From contig NZ_LOHG01000003.1 of assembly GCF_022790535.1 (NCBI RefSeq), positions 398,101 through 462,100 of the forward strand: DNA of 64,000 nucleotides. Direction: 5' to 3'. Both the position numbers and the translations under genes were made by a program. The stretch is from Pseudomonas maioricensis. GTDB lineage: Bacteria > Pseudomonadota > Gammaproteobacteria > Pseudomonadales > Pseudomonadaceae. Below the pieces are notes generated by a model, which was not told where the DNA came from, made no database searches, and saw nothing but the letters and a program-made list of their open reading frames with translations. Positions 10,643-19,603 of this stretch are shown here, in pieces (the first letter of the stretch is position 1; the number at the start of each line of letters is the position of its first letter).

Positions 10643-10738
10643 ATTTGGCTCCTCAGCGTAGGCGCGCAGTTTAGCTCACCCCGGCGTGCTAGACTCCCCC
10701 GCGTTTACTTATCAGCTGCTTTATCACTCGGAACACCC

Positions 10739-11770
10739 ATGGCCAAACGCCAACTCAATCGTCGTCAGAACTGGCGCATCGAAAAAATTCAAGGCGAGCG
10801 CGCTGCCCGCGCCGCCAAACGCGAATCACAAACCCTGGAAACACTCGAGGGCGGCGATCTAGGCCCCGAGCAGACCGGGCTGGTGATCGCCCACTTCGGC
10901 GTGCAGGTCGAAGTCGAAGCGCAGGACGGCGATCAGGCCGGTCAGGTTTTCCGCTGCCACCTGCGCGCCAACCTGCCTGCGCTGGTGACCGGCGATCGAG
11001 TGGTCTGGCGCGCCGGCAACCAGGGCATCGGCGTTATCGTCGCGCAACTGCCGCGCACCACTGAGCTGTGCCGCCCCGACAGCCGTGGGCAACTCAAGCC
11101 GGTTGCCGCCAACGTCGATCTGATCGTGATCGTGTTCGCGCCAATGCCAGAACCTCATGCCAACCTGATTGACCGATATCTGGTCGCAGCCGAGCACGCA
11201 GGTATTCGCCCGCTGTTGCTGTTGAACAAATTCGACCTGATCAACGAACAGAACGCCCCGGCGCTTAATGCGTTGCTGGAGGTTTACCGGACGCTGGGTT
11301 ATCCGGTGCTGGAAGTTTCTGCGCACCACGGCGACGGCATGCAACAACTGCAAACCCAGCTGGACGGGCATATCAGCGTCTTCGTGGGTCAATCCGGCGT
11401 GGGCAAGTCATCGCTGGTCAACAGCTTGCTGCCTGAGGTCGAAACCCGTGTGGGCCCGCTGTCCGAGTTGTCTGGGCAAGGCACGCACACCACGACCACC
11501 GCCCGTCTGTTTCACTTCCCCCGTGGCGGCGACCTGATCGACTCCCCGGGTATCCGTGAATTCGGTCTGGGCCATGTCAGTCGTGCGGATGTTGAAGCTG
11601 GTTTCATCGAGTTCAACGAGCTGATCGGTACCTGCCGTTTCCGCGACTGCAAGCACGACCGTGAACCTGGCTGTGCATTGCTGATTGCACTGGAAGAAGG
11701 CCGCGTGCAACAGCAACGCATGAACAGCTACCGCTCGATCATCGCCAGTTTGCCGGAAAGCAGCTACTAG
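10739..11770 (+). CDS. rsgA: Ribosome small-subunit biogenesis GTPase RsgA
   Basis: RsgA is a circularly permuted GTPase that helps mature the 30S subunit. The 343-residue protein has a basic N-terminus ([16 protein letters not shown]), an OB fold, then the permuted G motifs: NKFDL near residue 164, the P-loop GQSGVGKSS near 219 and DSPGIREFG near 267. It ends in a zinc-binding segment ([14 protein letters not shown]). The open frame extends far upstream through antisense orn, but the ATG at 10739 is the family start. It is divergent from orn. Confidence 0.96.
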   Translation: MAKRQLNRRQNWRIEKIQGERAARAAKRESQTLETLEGGDLGPEQTGLVIAHFGVQVEVEAQDGDQAGQVFRCHLRANLPALVTGDRVVWRAGNQGIGVIVAQLPRTTELCRPDSRGQLKPVAANVDLIVIVFAPMPEPHANLIDRYLVAAEHAGIRPLLLLNKFDLINEQNAPALNALLEVYRTLGYPVLEVSAHHGDGMQQLQTQLDGHISVFVGQSGVGKSSLVNSLLPEVETRVGPLSELSGQGTHTTTTARLFHFPRGGDLIDSPGIREFGLGHVSRADVEAGFIEFNELIGTCRFRDCKHDREPGCALLIALEEGRVQQQRMNSYRSIIASLPESSY

Positions 11771-11779
11771 CTGCGCCTT

Positions 11780-11850
11780 GTAGGAGCTGCCGCAGGCTGC
11801 GAAACGCAACTGTCTGGAAGAATGCCTTCGCAGCCTTCGGCAGCTCCTAC
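11780..11850. repeat. REP-type inverted repeat, family A
   Basis: Arms GTAGGAGCTGCCGCAGGCTG and the complement of the GTAGGAGCTGCCGAAGGCTG form. The left arm has one substitution relative to other family A copies. It lies just after the rsgA stop. Confidence 0.9.
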
Positions 11851-11870
11851 AGATTTGCGGCCGACAAAAA

Positions 11871-11900
11871 AGCCCGGACTCTCACGAGTCCGGGCTTTTT
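11871..11900. terminator. Bidirectional rho-independent terminator
   Basis: A perfect GC-rich stem (AGCCCGGACT, loop, AGTCCGGGCT) has an A run before it and a T run after it, so it can stop transcription from both rsgA (plus) and motB (minus), which converge here. Confidence 0.93.
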
Positions 11901-11937
11901 ACTTGCAGCTTTAGGCTTGTAGCTTGCGGCTAGAACG

Positions 11938-12960
11938 CTAGTTCTTCGTCTCGTCCAGCTTCAACGTGCCGTCTTCGAACAGGTTCAGCTTCTGGCGCAA
12001 TTCACGTGGCTGGGCATATGCCTGCGGGTCAGCTGGCTGTCCGTTCGACGCACCGGGCGCTGCGCCCGGAGCAGGGGCCGGCGCTTTTGGTGCTGAATCA
12101 CCCGCACCACTGTTCTGACTGCCTTCCATCCGTTGCAACGCTTTCTTGGTCATGACCACGATGTCGATGCGGCGGTTGACCGGGTTGAGCGGCAGGTTGC
12201 GGTCATACAGCAGCGATGACGCATAACCCACCACGCGCGCCACCTGACCTTCAGGGTAAGTACCTGCCACCAGAGCGCGTCGCGCTGCGTTGGCGCGGTT
12301 GGCCGAAAGCTCCCAGTTACCGAACTCGCCATTGCCTGCATACGGTTTGGCGTCGGTATGACCGCTCACACTGATCTTGTTCGGCACTGCTTTGATGGTG
12401 TCAGCCATGGCCAGCAGTATGTCTTCGAAATACGGTTTCAGTCGCGCACTGCCCAGATCGAACATCGGACGGTTATCCGCGTCAGTGATCTGGATCCGCA
12501 GACCATCCTGAGTAATCTCGAAATGGATCTGGTCCTTGAATTTCTGCAGTTCAGGGTTCTCGTTGACCTTGTTCTGCAGCTCTTGAAGCAGCAGTTCCAG
12601 GCGTTCCTGCTCTACCTCTTCCGCTTTTGCTTCAGCTGTCTCGGCTTCGATTGGCACCGTGTCCGGCGTCGGCGTGTTCTTGATTTCCGGGTTCAGGGTC
12701 TGGTCCGGGGACATTTCCGGCGAGCCGCCCAGATCAATTACATAGGGCGAACCACTTTCCGAGAACCCGACCGGGTCCTTGAAGTAACCGGCAATAGCGA
12801 CCAACTGCTCCGGGGTCGCCGAAGACATCAGCCACAACACCAGAAAGAAAGCCATCATGGCCGTGGCAAAGTCGGCGAACGCAATCTTCCATGCGCCGCC
12901 GTGGTGCCCGCCCTCATAGCGCTTGACGCGCTTGATGATTATCGGCTGATTATTTTCCAT
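11938..12960 (-). CDS. motB: Flagellar stator protein MotB
   Basis: The peptidoglycan-anchored half of the proton-driven flagellar stator. The 340-residue protein has a basic N-terminus, one membrane helix near residues 28-48 with the conserved plug-proximal Asp in KIAFADFATAMMAFF, and an OmpA-like peptidoglycan-binding domain (about 160-270) with the motif SVSGHTDAKPY. The tail is a Pro/Ala-rich low-complexity stretch. It follows motA by three bases. Pseudomonas also has a second stator pair (motCD) elsewhere; position next to orn and rsgA identifies this as the motAB set. Confidence 0.94.
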   Translation of the reverse strand: MENNQPIIIKRVKRYEGGHHGGAWKIAFADFATAMMAFFLVLWLMSSATPEQLVAIAGYFKDPVGFSESGSPYVIDLGGSPEMSPDQTLNPEIKNTPTPDTVPIEAETAEAKAEEVEQERLELLLQELQNKVNENPELQKFKDQIHFEITQDGLRIQITDADNRPMFDLGSARLKPYFEDILLAMADTIKAVPNKISVSGHTDAKPYAGNGEFGNWELSANRANAARRALVAGTYPEGQVARVVGYASSLLYDRNLPLNPVNRRIDIVVMTKKALQRMEGSQNSGAGDSAPKAPAPAPGAAPGASNGQPADPQAYAQPRELRQKLNLFEDGTLKLDETKN

Positions 12961-12963
12961 GAC

Positions 12964-13815
12964 TCAGCGACCGCGAACCGCTTGTTCCAGCTCACTGAAG
13001 CTGGGCCGATGCGCTGGATAGAGAACCTTGCGGCCGAACTCGACGGCCAGCGAAGGTGGCATGCCGGAAGCCGAAGCGACCAGCGAAGCCTTGATGGATT
13101 CGTAAACGTTCAGCTCTTCCTTGGCGTCGTGAGCCAGGGAGGTTGCCAGCGGGCCGAAGAAACCGTAAGCCGCCAGAATACCGAAGAAGGTGCCCACCAG
13201 TGCCGCACCTACGTGGTTACCGATCGCAGCCTTGTCACCATCGCCCAGCGAAGCCATGGTCACAACAATACCCAGTACCGCCGCCACGATACCGAAACCG
13301 GGCATACCGTCAGCAATACCGGTAATGGCGTGGGAAGGATGACCCAGCTCTTCCTTGATGCTTTGCAGCTCCATGTCGAACAGGCCTTCCAGTTCGTGAG
13401 GAGCCATGTTGCCCGACGACATGATGCGCAGGTAGTCACAGATGTAAGCCGTCATGCGCTCGTCTTTGAGCACGCCGGGATACTTGGCAAAAATCGGGCT
13501 GGCTGCCGCATCTTCGATATCCCCTTCAATCGCCATCATGCCTTCACGACGACTCTTGTTGAGAATTTCGTACACCAGACCCAGTACTTCAAGATAGAAC
13601 GCGTGGGTGAAGCGAGTGCCGAACATCTTCAGCGACTTCTTCATCACGTGCATGGTCATGTAGCCAGGGTTGGCCTGCAAAAACGCGCCAAATGCCGCAC
13701 CACCGATGATCAACACCTCGAAAGGCTGGATCAGCGCGGCAATTTTGCCGTGTGAAAGGACGTATCCCGCAAGCACGCTCGCGAAAACGACGATGATGCC
13801 GATAATTTTAGCCAT
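12964..13815 (-). CDS. motA: Flagellar stator protein MotA
   Basis: The channel-forming half of the flagellar stator. The 283-residue protein begins MAKIIGIIVVFASVLAGYVLSHGK and has four membrane helices: two near the N-terminus and two around residues 165-225, separated by the cytoplasmic loop that contacts FliG. The family motif GFGIVAAVLGIVVTM is clear. It is the first gene of the motA-motB operon and is preceded by a sigma-28-type promoter at 13883-13909, which ties expression to late flagellar assembly. Confidence 0.95.
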   Translation of the reverse strand: MAKIIGIIVVFASVLAGYVLSHGKIAALIQPFEVLIIGGAAFGAFLQANPGYMTMHVMKKSLKMFGTRFTHAFYLEVLGLVYEILNKSRREGMMAIEGDIEDAAASPIFAKYPGVLKDERMTAYICDYLRIMSSGNMAPHELEGLFDMELQSIKEELGHPSHAITGIADGMPGFGIVAAVLGIVVTMASLGDGDKAAIGNHVGAALVGTFFGILAAYGFFGPLATSLAHDAKEELNVYESIKASLVASASGMPPSLAVEFGRKVLYPAHRPSFSELEQAVRGR

Positions 13816-13882
13816 AGGTAGAAAGTACTTACTGAGTCGGGTTCAGGGACATGTGCGGAAGTTCTTGAAACTCTTCTTCTAC

Positions 13883-13909
13883 TTATCGGCATATGTGAGC
13901 CAGACTATA
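13883..13909 (-). promoter_or_regulatory. Sigma-28 (FliA) promoter of motAB
   Basis: On the minus strand the sequence reads TATAGTCT, 11 bases, GCCGATAA. The -10 element is an exact match to the flagellar sigma-28 consensus and the -35 element matches six of eight positions (TAAAGTTT); the 11-base spacing is also the consensus. It lies about 70 bases upstream of the motA start. Confidence 0.88.
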
Positions 13910-14024
13910 GCCAGATAAATCGAAAAGCCAGTTGACCGGTGAACGGGGGCCCAGGCACAGGGGTCTTACCCATTGATTTCGCAGTGTCCACTGCCTAAAT
14001 TTTCAGTCGCACGGGCCTTGATGC

Positions 14025-15560
14025 ATGCCTCCAGAAACGTCGTCACAGCTTCCCGTTCCGAACACGCTTGATGCGTGGATCAAACAGTTGGACAGCATTG
14101 CGTTGCCAGTGCCTCTCGCCAGCCACAGCAAAGTCCGCAGCGCGCTGAACGATAGTCGCCGCTCGTTGCGGGACATCGCCGATATGATGCAGGACAGCCC
14201 GGCCCTGGTCCTGAGCGTGATGCGCGAAGCCAACAGCAACGGTACCGGCCTGACCGAACCTGCTGAAAGCCTGGAAGTGGCAATAACTCGCCTGGGTCTG
14301 GCGCGCACCGAAGTGCTGCTTAATCGACTGCCCGCGCTGGAGAACGAAAAAATCCCGGTGACTTTTCGGCAATTACTGCTGATCAGCCAACACGCCACAC
14401 AGCAGGCCAACGGTCTGTTTGCCAGCCGTCTTGCTCGCCTGTGGCAAGACATCCACCTTGGTAGTTTGTTGTTTCTGGCGCCGCTGTGGCCAATAGCCCT
14501 GGCGCACCCGAAATTGCTGGATGAGTGGGAACTGCGGGTGATCCATAAAGGCGAATCATCACGCACGGTGGAGAAAGCGCTGTTTGGTGTCAGCCTGCTG
14601 GAACTGTGCATGGAGCTGGCAACCTTGTGGCGCCTGCCGTTGTGGGTCACTCAAGGTTACAAATTACTGATCAGCGAGCGACGCCAACTGGTCAAAGCGC
14701 TGCATGTGGCCCGGGCTAACGACGACCCGCTACAGCAACAACAACTGATGGACGCCGATCCGAACCTGCGGCGCTGGTTCAACCAGCCGGCCAACACGGT
14801 TCTGCTGGGCAATGGCCTTGCACTCTCGGCTCAACAGGCCTGGGACAGCCCGCACTGCCTGCGCTGGGAATTACTGTGCAGCCTGTATCTGCAACAAACT
14901 ATGGACAGTGTGCAGCAGCAGGCCCACCAGAACGCCGCCAGCAGCGCTCGCAACCATAACGATCCTGTCCTGTGGCACCCGGCCGAAGCCCTTATCTGGC
15001 CGTGGGCGACCCGCCGGATTCACAGCAAACTGCAGGCGGCCCCACCACCCTCCCCCGATGCCCTGCAAAACTGGCGCAAGCAATGTGCCGAGCTGCTTGC
15101 TACACCGAGCCCCTTTAGCAACGCCATGCACTTGACCACAACGGCAAGGGACGCGCTGGTTTCCTGCGGCATGGAGCGGGTGATGCTGCTGATGGCAGAC
15201 AAGACCGGTACCGTCCTGCGTGTTCACCAGATCGCAGGGCTGCGAAATGAGGCGGCGTCTCTCGCGCTCTCTATAAAGGAAAGCACTGTGTTGCAGCGTT
15301 TGTTGGCACAACCAACTCAATTACGCATGACACCTGCCAACATCGAGCAATTCTCGGCGTTATTGCCGGGCAACCTGCGCGCTCTGTTTCCCGGTAAACA
15401 CTGGCTTATACGATCTCTGAGCAGTAACAACAAGGTGTTGATGCTAGTCGTGGCCGATCAGGGCGGCGGGCAGTTTTCGGAAACCTCAGTGCAGGGTTTC
15501 GGCAAAACCTGCCAGTGCATTGAACGGGCGCTGACGAGCTTTAGTGGTCGCAAAGCCTGA
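14025..15560 (+). CDS. HDOD-domain protein
   Basis: A cytoplasmic signalling-type protein of 511 residues. The first half (about residues 10-230) resembles an HDOD domain, an HD-GYP relative without a full catalytic site, with the region DIADMMQDSPALVLSVMREANS typical of the fold. The C-terminal part (about 340-505) looks like a GAF-type sensory domain. The start is the ATG reading MPPETSSQLPVPN; the binding site before it is weak. It is divergent from motA and lies upstream of rhdA, the order known in P. aeruginosa. Its signal and partners cannot be read from sequence. Confidence 0.8.
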   Translation: MPPETSSQLPVPNTLDAWIKQLDSIALPVPLASHSKVRSALNDSRRSLRDIADMMQDSPALVLSVMREANSNGTGLTEPAESLEVAITRLGLARTEVLLNRLPALENEKIPVTFRQLLLISQHATQQANGLFASRLARLWQDIHLGSLLFLAPLWPIALAHPKLLDEWELRVIHKGESSRTVEKALFGVSLLELCMELATLWRLPLWVTQGYKLLISERRQLVKALHVARANDDPLQQQQLMDADPNLRRWFNQPANTVLLGNGLALSAQQAWDSPHCLRWELLCSLYLQQTMDSVQQQAHQNAASSARNHNDPVLWHPAEALIWPWATRRIHSKLQAAPPPSPDALQNWRKQCAELLATPSPFSNAMHLTTTARDALVSCGMERVMLLMADKTGTVLRVHQIAGLRNEAASLALSIKESTVLQRLLAQPTQLRMTPANIEQFSALLPGNLRALFPGKHWLIRSLSSNNKVLMLVVADQGGGQFSETSVQGFGKTCQCIERALTSFSGRKA

Positions 15561-15605
15561 CAGCTGGGCTACAATTCGCCTCTTTTTTCGAATTGGAGGC
15601 TGCAC

Positions 15606-16421
15606 ATGTCCGTCTTCTCTGACTTGCCGCTGGTCATTGAGCCAAGCGACCTGAAGGATCGTCTGGATGCCCCGGAACTGATCCTGGTGGACCTGACCAG
15701 CAGTGCCCGCTATGACGCAGGGCACATACCCGGCGCGCGCTTCGTTGATCCGAAACGCACTCAGTTGGGCCAGCCTCCAGCACCCGGTCTGCTCCCCTCC
15801 AAAACCGATCTGCAAGCACTGTTCGGCGAGTTGGGGCACAACGCCAATGCGGTGTATGTGGTCTACGATGACGAAGGCGGCGGCTGGGCCGGTCGGTTTA
15901 TTTGGTTACTGGATGTGATTGGTCACAGCCAATACCACTACATCGACGGTGGCCTGCTGGCCTGGCAGGCGGATGGTCTGCCTTTATCCACGGATGTTCC
16001 AGCCTCCGCAGGGGCGCCTGTTGAACTGCAGTTGCACGATGAACCCACCGCCACCCGCGAGTATCTGCAAAGTCGCCTGGGCGCTGCTGATCTGGCAATC
16101 TGGGACGCTCGCGGGCCGCTTGAATACTCCGGCGAAAAAATCGTCGCCGCCAAAGGTGGACACATCCCCGGCGCGATCAATTTCGAGTGGACCGCAGGCA
16201 TGGACAAGTCACGCGACCTGCGCATCCGTGAAGACATCGCAGAGATCCTCGACAGCCTGGGGATTACCGCGGACAAAGAAATCATTACCCACTGCCAGAC
16301 ACACCACCGCTCAGGTTTCACGTACCTGGTGGCCAAAGCACTGGGTTACCCTCGTGTCAAAGGCTATGCCGGTTCTTGGGGCGAATGGGGCAACCACCCC
16401 GATACGCCGGTTGAACGCTAA
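15606..16421 (+). CDS. rhdA: Thiosulfate sulfurtransferase (rhodanese) RhdA
   Basis: Moves sulfane sulfur from thiosulfate to thiophilic acceptors such as cyanide. The 271-residue protein is a tandem rhodanese: an inactive N-terminal domain (about 5-135) and an active C-terminal domain (about 150-270) with the active-site loop CQTHHR, the same loop as in Azotobacter RhdA, at about residue 230. GGAGG lies nine bases before the ATG. It follows the HDOD gene by 45 bases and precedes psd by 38, so all three may be cotranscribed. Confidence 0.95.
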   Translation: MSVFSDLPLVIEPSDLKDRLDAPELILVDLTSSARYDAGHIPGARFVDPKRTQLGQPPAPGLLPSKTDLQALFGELGHNANAVYVVYDDEGGGWAGRFIWLLDVIGHSQYHYIDGGLLAWQADGLPLSTDVPASAGAPVELQLHDEPTATREYLQSRLGAADLAIWDARGPLEYSGEKIVAAKGGHIPGAINFEWTAGMDKSRDLRIREDIAEILDSLGITADKEIITHCQTHHRSGFTYLVAKALGYPRVKGYAGSWGEWGNHPDTPVER

Positions 16422-16459
16422 AAACTTGCCCACTTTAAGCATTACATTCAGGAATTTTG

Positions 16460-17323
16460 ATGAAAGAGCGTCTGTTTATCCTCAGCCAGTACCTGCTTCC
16501 GCACCACTTGCTGTCGCGTCTGGCTGGCTGCGTTGCCGAGTGCCGCGTACTCTGGTTCAAGAATGCCTTCACCGCATGGTTCGCCCGTCGCTATCAGGTG
16601 AACATGGCGGAAGCGCAGGTCGAGGACTTGAGCGCCTATGAACACTTCAATGCCTTCTTCACCCGCGCCCTGAAACCCGGCGCACGCCCGCTTGATGAAA
16701 CACCCGGCGCCATATTGAGCCCGGCAGACGGCGCAATCAGCCAATTGGGCCGCATCGAGCAGGGCCGTATTTTCCAGGCCAAAGGCCATAGCTTCAGCGT
16801 ACTGGAATTGCTTGGCGGTGACCCTGCCCTGTCGGCCCCCTTCATGGGTGGCGAGTTTGCGACCGTGTACCTCTCGCCCAAGGATTACCACCGCGTGCAC
16901 ATGCCGCTCGCCGGTACCTTGCGTGAAATGGTGTACGTGCCTGGCCGGATCTTCTCGGTTAACCAGACCACAGCCGAAAACGTTCCTGAGCTGTTCGCCC
17001 GTAACGAGCGCGTCGTTTGCGTCTTCGACACCGAGCGCGGACCGATGGCTGTGGTGCTGGTCGGCGCAATGATCGTTGCTTCCGTCGAAACGGTCTGGGC
17101 CGGGTTGGTGACACCGCCTAAGCGCGAACTGAAGACTTTCCGTTACGACGAAGTCGCACGTGCGCCAATCCATCTGGAGAAAGGTGCAGAAATGGGTCGC
17201 TTCAAACTGGGCTCTACCGCCATCGTGCTGTTTGGCCCGGACCAGGTGAAGTGGGCCGAGCAACTCACTGCCATGACGCCGGTGCGCATGGGTCAGGCTC
17301 TGGCAGCACCTGTCGAGGCCTGA
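16460..17323 (+). CDS. psd: Phosphatidylserine decarboxylase
   Basis: Converts phosphatidylserine to phosphatidylethanolamine at the inner membrane. The 287-residue proenzyme contains the self-cleavage motif LGST (in [11 protein letters not shown], near residue 252), where the Ser becomes the pyruvoyl group, and the family segments [12 protein letters not shown] and [17 protein letters not shown] one codon upstream is in frame but the ATG at 16460 has the better spacing to AGGAA. Confidence 0.97.
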   Translation: MKERLFILSQYLLPHHLLSRLAGCVAECRVLWFKNAFTAWFARRYQVNMAEAQVEDLSAYEHFNAFFTRALKPGARPLDETPGAILSPADGAISQLGRIEQGRIFQAKGHSFSVLELLGGDPALSAPFMGGEFATVYLSPKDYHRVHMPLAGTLREMVYVPGRIFSVNQTTAENVPELFARNERVVCVFDTERGPMAVVLVGAMIVASVETVWAGLVTPPKRELKTFRYDEVARAPIHLEKGAEMGRFKLGSTAIVLFGPDQVKWAEQLTAMTPVRMGQALAAPVEA

Positions 17324-17331
17324 AAAAAGTA

Positions 17332-17356
17332 AATAGTGGCACTATGTGCCACTATT
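17332..17356. repeat. Perfect 11-bp dyad after psd
   Basis: AATAGTGGCAC, three bases, GTGCCACTATT. The stem is perfect but is followed by GCTGTCAG rather than a T run on the plus strand; the A run lies on its other side, so it would terminate minus-strand rather than psd transcription. A second dyad, TGCTAGA-GT-TCTAGCA, lies at 17403-17418. The rest of the 223-base gap up to 17546 shows no gene. Confidence 0.6.
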
Positions 17357-17546
17357 GCTGTCAGTACCGGAGGATTTCGGTGCTGCGACGGCAGGCCGAT
17401 GCTGCTAGAGTTCTAGCACCGGCGCTGTAGGAAACTTCGCATTTTGTTGATGTAGATTTCGGCTCCCGTCCGCGGTAGCTGGTATTACTGCATTGATCAA
17501 AAGCCGCCGTTCGGGCCAGAGTGGGTAGTTGGAGTTAGCCTGTCAC

Positions 17547-19331
17547 ATGAGTAATTTGAGCCTTCCTGTGTTGTTGCGCGTGCCTGCGCCAACGCAGTCG
17601 AGCCTGACATTCTGTGAAGCGACGCCCAAGGATCTCAAGCGGTGGATATCTACGCTGCCCAAAGCAAACCTCGGTGAAACCGCCCGTCAGCTCTACCAGG
17701 CGCTTGCCGAGCTCAACCAACTGCTCACGCCCAGCGACAATCGCCTGCAACTGCTTGAGCTGCTGCGCCCCGAAGTGCATTTCGTCTGCAAGCACCTGGA
17801 ACGCCACTTCCTCAATCAAGCGGTTGTGCTCGACGAACGTCCACGCAAGGTCGCCAACCTTTGCCAGGCACTGCAAAACCACTTGGCGGTCGGCTACAAA
17901 CTGATCATCGAACGTGTCAGCTCACGGCTCAATAAAGACCGGATTCCGCTGCTCGCCACTGCACTGCAACGTGCCCTGCAGTGCCTGAACGGCCCGCTGA
18001 TTCGCGCCAATCAATTGTATTGTCCCGTGCAGGAAGGTCTTTGGCTTGAGCTGCACAAGATCTATCAAATTGCCTGCGAACACCAATTGCAAAATATGCA
18101 GGTCGCAGATGAACAGGCCAGTCACGCCCGCGCGCTGACGGTGGAACAGACCTACATCATTGCGCTGCTAATGGGGTGCTCACGCTGCAACCAGATGCGC
18201 CAGCTCAATATTGGTCGCCTTGCTGATGTGCTGGATGCCTGGAGCCCGTTTGTCCGCTTGCAATCACCGGTAGACGAAAACAGCCTCTACGCACTTTCAG
18301 CCAGACAGGACAAGCCGCCGCTCTACAAGTCGTTGTTTCCGGAGGATCAGTACCCCAATCTGCTCGGTCTCAACACCCAGGCATTGGCAGCCATGATAAG
18401 CCGCTATCTGGAAACCCCTATAGATCAGCGAGCGCAATCGCCACTGTTGGTCCCTCAGGGCTTTACCCCCGACCTGCTTGAGCATCTGGCTGCCGCATGG
18501 GGTGATGTTGCAGAGAGAACCTTTCAGCGCACCCCCGGCCAGGGCACCCTGAGCCTGTGCATCGGCATGAGTGCCCTGCATTACTATCTGGGCGGTAAAC
18601 GCTCTTTCAGTGACATGCTGCAAGTACCGGCGACCAAAGCCGCCGAGTTCACCTTGCAATTGGTGGACGATAAAGCCGACGACCCTTGGGGTAAGGCTTT
18701 TGACACCCAGCGTGGCAACACCTCGGCGCTGATGCTGCCTTATGAAGAAATCCAGTATGAACAGCCTGAAGCTGACGGCGGTGATGCAGCGTCCAACGCC
18801 CAGCAGACATTCCCGACCTTTAACCTGAACATCGTCAACCACAGCCCCGGCGGTTACTGTCTGGCGTGGCCCAAGGAAGTACCACAGCAGTTGCAGGCCG
18901 GAGAATTAGTCGGGATTCAGGATGATGCAGGTCAGGGCTGGAGTGTTGCGGTCGTGCGCTGGGTTCGTCAGGTCCGCAGCGGCGGCACCCAAATGGGTAT
19001 CGAGCTGATTGCTCCATTTGCGCAGCCTTGCGGCTTGCAGATCATTCGCCCAGAGCAGAACAGCCCTTACATGCGTGCTCTGCTGCTGCCCGAAATCCGC
19101 GCCATCGGACAACCGGCCACCATGCTGGCGCCGCGCTTGCCCTTCAAAGAGGGCAACAACGTCATGATCAATATTGCCGGACAAGAACACCGCGGCCTGC
19201 TGGGCCATCAGCGCACCAGCAGCGGTAGCTACAACCAGTTTGAGTACGAGACCTTCGAAGTACCCGGTACAGCAGGCGGCGGCACGCTGAAGGCCGACCA
19301 GGAATTCGATTCGTTGTGGTCGTCGCTTTAA
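17547..19331 (+). CDS. PilZ-like protein of unknown function
   Basis: A 594-residue cytoplasmic protein that occupies the slot between psd and serB, where P. aeruginosa has a hypothetical gene followed by fimX. The N-terminal 370 residues are helical and unrecognised. The part from about 425 to 500 resembles a PilZ (c-di-GMP receptor) domain: NIVNHSPGGYCLAW matches the D/NxSxxG motif, and AVVRWVRQVRSGGTQMGIELI matches the following strands. The upstream RxxxR arginine pair is not visible, so c-di-GMP binding is uncertain. The ATG at 17547 (MSNLSLPVLL) has GGAG 12 bases upstream; a TTG six codons earlier is possible. Confidence 0.7.
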   Translation: MSNLSLPVLLRVPAPTQSSLTFCEATPKDLKRWISTLPKANLGETARQLYQALAELNQLLTPSDNRLQLLELLRPEVHFVCKHLERHFLNQAVVLDERPRKVANLCQALQNHLAVGYKLIIERVSSRLNKDRIPLLATALQRALQCLNGPLIRANQLYCPVQEGLWLELHKIYQIACEHQLQNMQVADEQASHARALTVEQTYIIALLMGCSRCNQMRQLNIGRLADVLDAWSPFVRLQSPVDENSLYALSARQDKPPLYKSLFPEDQYPNLLGLNTQALAAMISRYLETPIDQRAQSPLLVPQGFTPDLLEHLAAAWGDVAERTFQRTPGQGTLSLCIGMSALHYYLGGKRSFSDMLQVPATKAAEFTLQLVDDKADDPWGKAFDTQRGNTSALMLPYEEIQYEQPEADGGDAASNAQQTFPTFNLNIVNHSPGGYCLAWPKEVPQQLQAGELVGIQDDAGQGWSVAVVRWVRQVRSGGTQMGIELIAPFAQPCGLQIIRPEQNSPYMRALLLPEIRAIGQPATMLAPRLPFKEGNNVMINIAGQEHRGLLGHQRTSSGSYNQFEYETFEVPGTAGGGTLKADQEFDSLWSSL

Positions 19332-19351
19332 AGAGCAACACATCCAATACC

Positions 19352-19441
19352 GTGGGAGCGAATTCATTCGCGAAGAGGCTGGCACATCCCATACCTCTCT
19401 ATCTGTTGAAATGCAGCCTTCGCGAATAAATTCGCTCCCAC
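19352..19441. repeat. REP-type inverted repeat, family D variant
   Basis: Arms GTGGGAGCGAATTCATTCGCG and a near-complement ending GCTCCCAC. It lies between the PilZ-like gene and the MITE-like element, downstream of two convergent genes. Confidence 0.85.
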
Positions 19442-19442
19442 A

Positions 19443-19582
19443 CAGACTGTGTGAAAACGTAGCGAGCGACGGCAAGACAAGGCAAAAACAGGCGAAAAAG
19501 CGGAGTCTAGGTGTTCTAAATGAGCATTTTTCGCCTGTTTTTAACGCAGTATTGCCGAGCGCAGTAGTTTTCACACAGTCTG
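19443..19582. mobile_element. MITE-like nested palindrome
   Basis: A 140-bp element bounded by perfect 16-bp terminal inverted repeats (CAGACTGTGTGAAAAC at 19443-19458 and its complement at 19567-19582). Inside is a second perfect 16-bp inverted pair (AAAAACAGGCGAAAAA at 19484-19499 and its complement at 19527-19542) around a 27-base loop. It has no coding capacity. It abuts the REP repeat, so target duplications cannot be judged. I believe related sequences occur in other Pseudomonas genomes, but the parent transposase is not known to me. Confidence 0.6.
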
Positions 19583-19603
19583 CACAGGTTCAAATCCACA
19601 GTT

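Noticed and set aside
9926..10738. N-terminal extension of rsgA across orn
   Set aside because: The extra 271 codons are antisense to orn and include a REP repeat; RsgA proteins start near the ATG at 10739.
12358..13755. 465-codon open frame antisense to motA-motB
   Set aside because: It spans two real genes on the other strand and has no protein-like features.
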